Shown here: positions 57,565 through 60,413 of the stretch, in pieces
How positions within the stretch are numbered: position 1 is the stretch's first letter
Layout of the letters: the number at the start of each line of letters is the position of its first letter
Source of the DNA: Actinoplanes philippinensis
Lineage (GTDB): Bacteria; Actinomycetota; Actinomycetes; Mycobacteriales; Micromonosporaceae
Direction of reading: 5' to 3'
NCBI RefSeq assembly: GCF_900113015.1
Contig: NZ_FONV01000031.1
Location: 1 to 60,413, forward strand
Length of the DNA stretch: 60,413 bases
Position numbers and translations under genes: made by a program
Notes under the pieces: generated by a model
Told to the model about the DNA's origin: nothing
Database searches by the model: none
Seen by the model: only the letters and a program-made list of their open reading frames with translations

Positions 57565-59435
57565 GGCACCTCCATGATCACTACGGTGGGGCCGCCGGGT
57601 GGGCTGTGCAGGGTCACCGTGCCGTCGAAGGCGCCGAGTCGTCGCATGATGCCGCGCAGGCCGGTGCCGGTGGACGGGTCGGCGCCGCCGGGGCCGTCGT
57701 CGGTGACCACCATACGCAGCAGCCCGTCCTGGTGGCGGAGGGTGAGGGTGACGGTGGAGGCGACGCGGGCGGCGTTGGCGAGGGTCTCGCAGACCGAGAA
57801 GTAGACGGCGGATTCGACGGCCGGTTCCAGACGGCCGGGCAGGTCGGTGTCGACGGTGACCGGCAGCGGCGTGTCGAGGGCGATGGCGCGGACGGCGTCG
57901 GTGAGCCCGCGTTCGGCCAGGACCGGCGGGTGGATGCCGCGGACCAGGTCGCGGAGCTCGGCGAGGGCGGCCGCGGAGGTCTCCTGCGCCTGGGCGAGCA
58001 GGCGGCGGGCGCGTGCCGGGTCGGTCTCCATGAGCCGCGCGACGGCGCCGAGCCCGAGGCCGACGGCGACGAGCCGGGCCTGGGCGCCGTCGTGCAGGTC
58101 GCGTTCGATCCGGCGCAGCTCGGCGGCGGCCGCGTCGGCGGTGACGGCGCGGCTGCTGTTCAGCTCGGTGACCCGGCCGGCGAGCACGGTGCCGACGGTG
58201 GGGCGCAGCAGGAGGGTGTCCCACCAGGTGCGGGCGCGGGTGAGCGGGGCCGCGAGGGCCAGGCCGAGCAGGGTGAGGGCGAGGCCGGCCGGGATGCTGG
58301 CCCAGCCGGGGACGGCGGAGGGGACCACACCGCCCAGTTGCAGGGCGTGCCACAGGTAGAACGGGGTGATCCAGTAGCCGGTGGCCAGGCCGATCGGCAC
58401 CGCCCACGGCGCCCAGCTGAGCGGCTGCCAGACCAGGCCGAAGAAGCCGGCGCCGATCAGGACGGCGGGAAGCAGCGAGAGCGGCGCCCCGAGCAGGGCA
58501 CTCCAGGCCCACAGCTGGTCGCGCCAGGTGGCCGGGTCGTGGCTGACCCATCGGTGGCGCTGGAGGCTGATCGCGAAGTCGGGTTCGACGTAGAGGGTGC
58601 GACCGTGCCGGTAGTTGCCGTCCTCGTCGGGGGCCGGCGGCGGCGGGAGCGGGCGGTACGGGCTGGGCAGGTCCACGCCGGTCCAGCGATGCGCCTGACG
58701 ACGATAGATTTCGGTCATCGGGCGGGTGAGGGTGGTGGCCCAGAGGAGCAGGCCGCCCCACGACAGGATGGTGGCGGCGAGCGTCAGCACGGCTCCGCCG
58801 AGGGCCGCCAGGTGCAGGCCGGCCAAGCCGCCGAGGCGCCAGCAGGCGGTCCGGGCGCGGCTGGTCCGGCCGGTGCGGGCGGGACCGGCCGGTGTCCGCA
58901 GAAGCACGTCGGCGCTTCGCCCGTACCACCGCAGGGAAGTGGGCGCGACCAGGAACGCAGCGGTGACCGCGACGCCTGCCGCGAGCCATCCCCACGGCCC
59001 GGCGCGCAGCGCCAGGAGGCCCGCCGCGATCAGCGCGGGCGGCAGCAGCAGCGGAATCGCGGCGGTGACCGGGGCGAGCAGCAGCCAGCGCAGGTCGCGG
59101 GCGACGCCCGGATCGTTCCCGTAGTGATCGAAAGTAGACATCCAGCGGGCGGTGCGCGGGGACCGGTAGAGGGTGACGCCGTGCCGGTACCAGCCGTCGG
59201 CACGCGGGCGCGGGACGGGCAGCGGCGTCGGCGGGACGTCCGGCACGGTGGCGCCGGCCCAGCGCCGGGCGAGCCGTCGCCCGAACGCGACGAGCCGCTG
59301 CTGTCCGGCGACTGCCGCGGGGAACGGCACGACGAGCGTCAGGGAGATCAACATCAGGAGGGCGTACGTGACTCCCGCGGCCGTGACCAGCAGGAGGCAT
59401 GCACACCGTAGCGCGGCGAGCGCGTAGCGGTTCAT
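57528..59435 (-). CDS. Large sensor histidine kinase with duplicated membrane sensor block
   Basis: A 635-residue NarL-type kinase, longer than the other three in the window because the sensor region is repeated. Block one has DGWYRHGVTLYRSP (~78) followed by two helices; block two has DGNYRHGRTLYVEP (~270) followed by two helices. HisKA_3 has His in RIERDLHDGAQARLVAVG (~445), with LRDLVRGIHPPVLAERGL after it and a short HATPase (CETLANAARVAS, TGTGLRGIMRRLGAF). ATG 59435 is preferred; the frame is open to 59501. It precedes and overlaps its response regulator. Confidence 0.85.
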   Translation of the reverse strand: MNRYALAALRCACLLLVTAAGVTYALLMLISLTLVVPFPAAVAGQQRLVAFGRRLARRWAGATVPDVPPTPLPVPRPRADGWYRHGVTLYRSPRTARWMSTFDHYGNDPGVARDLRWLLLAPVTAAIPLLLPPALIAAGLLALRAGPWGWLAAGVAVTAAFLVAPTSLRWYGRSADVLLRTPAGPARTGRTSRARTACWRLGGLAGLHLAALGGAVLTLAATILSWGGLLLWATTLTRPMTEIYRRQAHRWTGVDLPSPYRPLPPPPAPDEDGNYRHGRTLYVEPDFAISLQRHRWVSHDPATWRDQLWAWSALLGAPLSLLPAVLIGAGFFGLVWQPLSWAPWAVPIGLATGYWITPFYLWHALQLGGVVPSAVPGWASIPAGLALTLLGLALAAPLTRARTWWDTLLLRPTVGTVLAGRVTELNSSRAVTADAAAAELRRIERDLHDGAQARLVAVGLGLGAVARLMETDPARARRLLAQAQETSAAALAELRDLVRGIHPPVLAERGLTDAVRAIALDTPLPVTVDTDLPGRLEPAVESAVYFSVCETLANAARVASTVTLTLRHQDGLLRMVVTDDGPGGADPSTGTGLRGIMRRLGAFDGTVTLHSPPGGPTVVIMEVPCALSSPKTSTS

Positions 59436-59514
59436 GACCCGAGTCTTCGCCGCGGCGCCCGCCAGCACATGCCAGCAGGGTACCGAGCACGGTGGAGACA
59501 ACTACACCTTCACT

Positions 59515-59527
59515 GGACAATTTGTCC
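59515..59527. promoter_or_regulatory. Palindrome in the DUF4265 promoter
   Basis: GGACAA-T-TTGTCC, perfect, immediately before TATATGAT, a probable -10, in an AT-rich island. Confidence 0.45.
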
Positions 59528-59570
59528 TATATGATCGGGTTTGGCAGCTACCGCGGGTTTGGATTTCTAC

Positions 59571-60053
59571 ATGCGATACATCGTGCACGAGGCGCCGCTG
59601 CGCCGAGCCCCGTCGAACATCACCGCCATGATCGACCTGGAGCCGTTCGGGCTGCCCGGCGAGATGGAGCAGGTCTGGATCACACCCCCGTCCGGCACCA
59701 CCGCGGCGATGGCGTGCGTCCCGTTCCGCGCCTACGGCCTGGCCCTCAACGACGTCGTCGGGCTGGACACCCACCGGCGCCGGGTGCGGCGGCTGCTCCG
59801 CTCCTCCGGTCACCAGGCCTTCCGCCTGCACTTCTCCCGCTGCTCCGAAGAGGAGGCGGCGATCCTGCGGGACGGGGTGGAGGCGACCGTCGAGCGGATG
59901 GGCCTGGGCTGCGAGTGGAGCGGCGACCGGCACGTGGTGATCGACGTGCCGCCGGGCGTCGAACTCGACCCGCTGGAGCCGGTGATCCGCGATCACGTGG
60001 ACACCGGCCGCGCGTCCTGGGAGTGGGGCCATGTCGAGCCCTTCCGGATCTGA
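59571..60053 (+). CDS. DUF4265 protein
   Basis: A 160-residue soluble protein of the DUF4265 family. It begins MRYIVHEAPLRRAPSN and has the family segment DLEPFGLPGEMEQVW (~24) and CVPFRAYGLALNDVVGLD (~48). The later part is a two-strand/helix module ending GHVEPF. Function unknown; relatives are sometimes found near immunity or toxin genes. A start further upstream (TTG 59541) is possible. The AT-rich promoter contains a 13-bp palindrome. Confidence 0.75.
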   Translation: MRYIVHEAPLRRAPSNITAMIDLEPFGLPGEMEQVWITPPSGTTAAMACVPFRAYGLALNDVVGLDTHRRRVRRLLRSSGHQAFRLHFSRCSEEEAAILRDGVEATVERMGLGCEWSGDRHVVIDVPPGVELDPLEPVIRDHVDTGRASWEWGHVEPFRI

Positions 60054-60071
60054 CCACCGCGGGCGCCCCTG

Positions 60072-60323
60072 ATGGCGATCACCGCGTTCGTGCGGGAGTG
60101 GCACGACGACGAGGGCTGGGGCGTGCTCGACTCGACCGAGACGCCGGGCGGATGCTGGGCGCATCGCGGCAACGCGGCGGTCCGGGGCTACGCGACGTTC
60201 ACCGCGGGCCAGGAGATCCGGCTCGAGTTCGAGGCCGCCGGCCAGGACGGCTACGCCTTCCGCGCCTTCCGTTTCTGGCCGGCCGACGAAACCCCCGGCC
60301 ACACCGCGGAACCGGCAGGCTAG
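60072..60323 (+). CDS. Cold-shock-domain-like protein, ended at an IS boundary
   Basis: An 83-residue protein resembling cold-shock (OB-fold) proteins: VREWHDDEGWGVLDSTETPGG, split as VREWHDDEGWGVLD and ETPGGCWAHRG, then YATFTAGQEIRLEFEAAGQ and DGYAFRAFRFWP. The RNP-like aromatic residues are partly replaced (GWGVL). It follows the DUF4265 gene by 18 bases. The stop TAG seems to be made by the TA target and first base of an IS630-type element, so the natural C-terminus may have been a little different. Confidence 0.7.
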   Translation: MAITAFVREWHDDEGWGVLDSTETPGGCWAHRGNAAVRGYATFTAGQEIRLEFEAAGQDGYAFRAFRFWPADETPGHTAEPAG

Positions 60324-60358
60324 TGTGCTGCGCCGGAAATTCGCCTCATAAGTAGGTG

Positions 60359-60364
60359 TAGCGT
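60359..60364 (+). promoter_or_regulatory. Candidate -10 element, leaderless start
   Basis: TAGCGT, 6 bases before the ATG of the transposase at 60371. Confidence 0.4.
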
Positions 60365-60370
60365 GGCGGG

Positions 60371-60413
60371 ATGCCAAGGACTGGACGTCCCACTGCCCCA
60401 TTGACGCTGTCAG
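60371..60413 (+). CDS. IS630-family transposase (first 14 codons only)
   Basis: The reading begins MPRTGRPTAPLTLS and runs off the right edge. IS630-type transposases of actinomycetes commonly begin MARTGRP-x-xPLxLS, followed by a helix-turn-helix and a DDE domain. Only the opening motif can be judged here. Confidence 0.55.
   Translation, partial: MPRTGRPTAPLTLS

Larger units (their letters stand above)
60322..60413 (+). mobile_element. Left edge of an IS630-type insertion sequence (partial)
   Basis: The DNA from the TA at about 60321-60322 onward includes a short AT-containing terminal region and then the beginning of an IS630-like transposase. IS630 elements insert at TA. The right end lies outside the window, so the terminal repeat cannot be checked. 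Confidence 0.5.

Overview
Organism. The window is very GC-rich, uses GTG and even TTG starts freely, and carries an aa3 oxidase gene, a pitA / small membrane protein / DUF3349 cluster, an IdeR/DtxR-type iron box, a DUF574 methyltransferase, a SARP regulator, a mycothiol-type DinB-fold protein and a snapalysin-like protease. This combination fits a soil actinomycete, most likely Micromonosporaceae and close to Actinoplanes; the genus is an inference. It reads as ordinary chromosome rather than a phage or plasmid. The only mobile DNA seen is the first codons of an IS630-type transposase at the right edge. Layout. 1-6646: partial ctaD, a membrane GGDEF-EAL protein, a secreted glycoside hydrolase with two lectin modules, and an unknown membrane-anchored protein. 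6600-11069: a NUDIX hydrolase whose last codons are copied twice downstream as 50-bp repeats, then a LysR regulator divergent from a 2,2-dialkylglycine decarboxylase (dgdA), then a drug-type MFS exporter. 11220-16594: an Acg-type flavoprotein, the pitA cluster in which pitA is broken by an internal deletion, a DUF402 protein, a lipoprotein, and a 61-bp hairpin in front of a membrane protein. 16681-24799: a NUDIX/winged-helix (NrtR-like) gene, a DUF2306 membrane protein read antisense into it, two NarL-type two-component pairs and a secreted lysyl-oxidase-like protein. 25002-34630: a second Acg flavoprotein, an EAL-DICT protein, a D,D-carboxypeptidase, a membrane protein with a PemK/MazF-like tail, a class A penicillin-binding protein, an SRPBCC protein, a Vps62-like membrane protein and a STAS protein. 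34716-40840: a BrnT-like toxin with a ribbon-helix-helix antitoxin, a DinB-fold protein, a third two-component system, a methyltransferase, a lipoprotein deacetylase, and bfr/bfd behind an iron box. 41081-48590: small and secreted proteins, a large SARP regulator, an ECF sigma factor fused to a beta-sandwich tail, and a 3-hydroxyisobutyryl-CoA hydrolase with an expanded repeat linker. 48751-54745: a diguanylate cyclase and a four-gene tyrosine/homogentisate operon (hpd-hmgA-unknown-fahA). 54912-60413: secreted proteins, a fourth two-component system whose kinase has a duplicated sensor block, a DUF4265 protein, a cold-shock-like protein and the IS edge. How the genes work together. Four NarL-type kinase/regulator pairs, three c-di-GMP proteins (one dual GGDEF-EAL, one EAL, one GGDEF) and several envelope genes (class A PBP, D,D-carboxypeptidase, NodB deacetylase, lysyl oxidase, lectin hydrolase) give the region a signalling and cell-surface flavour. 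The tyrosine operon is translationally coupled end to end (1- or 4-base overlaps) and should take 4-hydroxyphenylpyruvate to fumarate and acetoacetate. The uncharacterised third gene lies exactly where a glutathione-dependent maleylacetoacetate isomerase would be expected in other bacteria. A recurring promoter layout, TANNNT placed 6-7 bases before the start codon, marks about a dozen genes as probably leaderless. The features most worth follow-up are the sigma factor fusion, the operon-embedded unknown, the membrane-tethered PemK-like fold, the broken pitA and the cluster of minisatellites at 46.9-47.9 kb.
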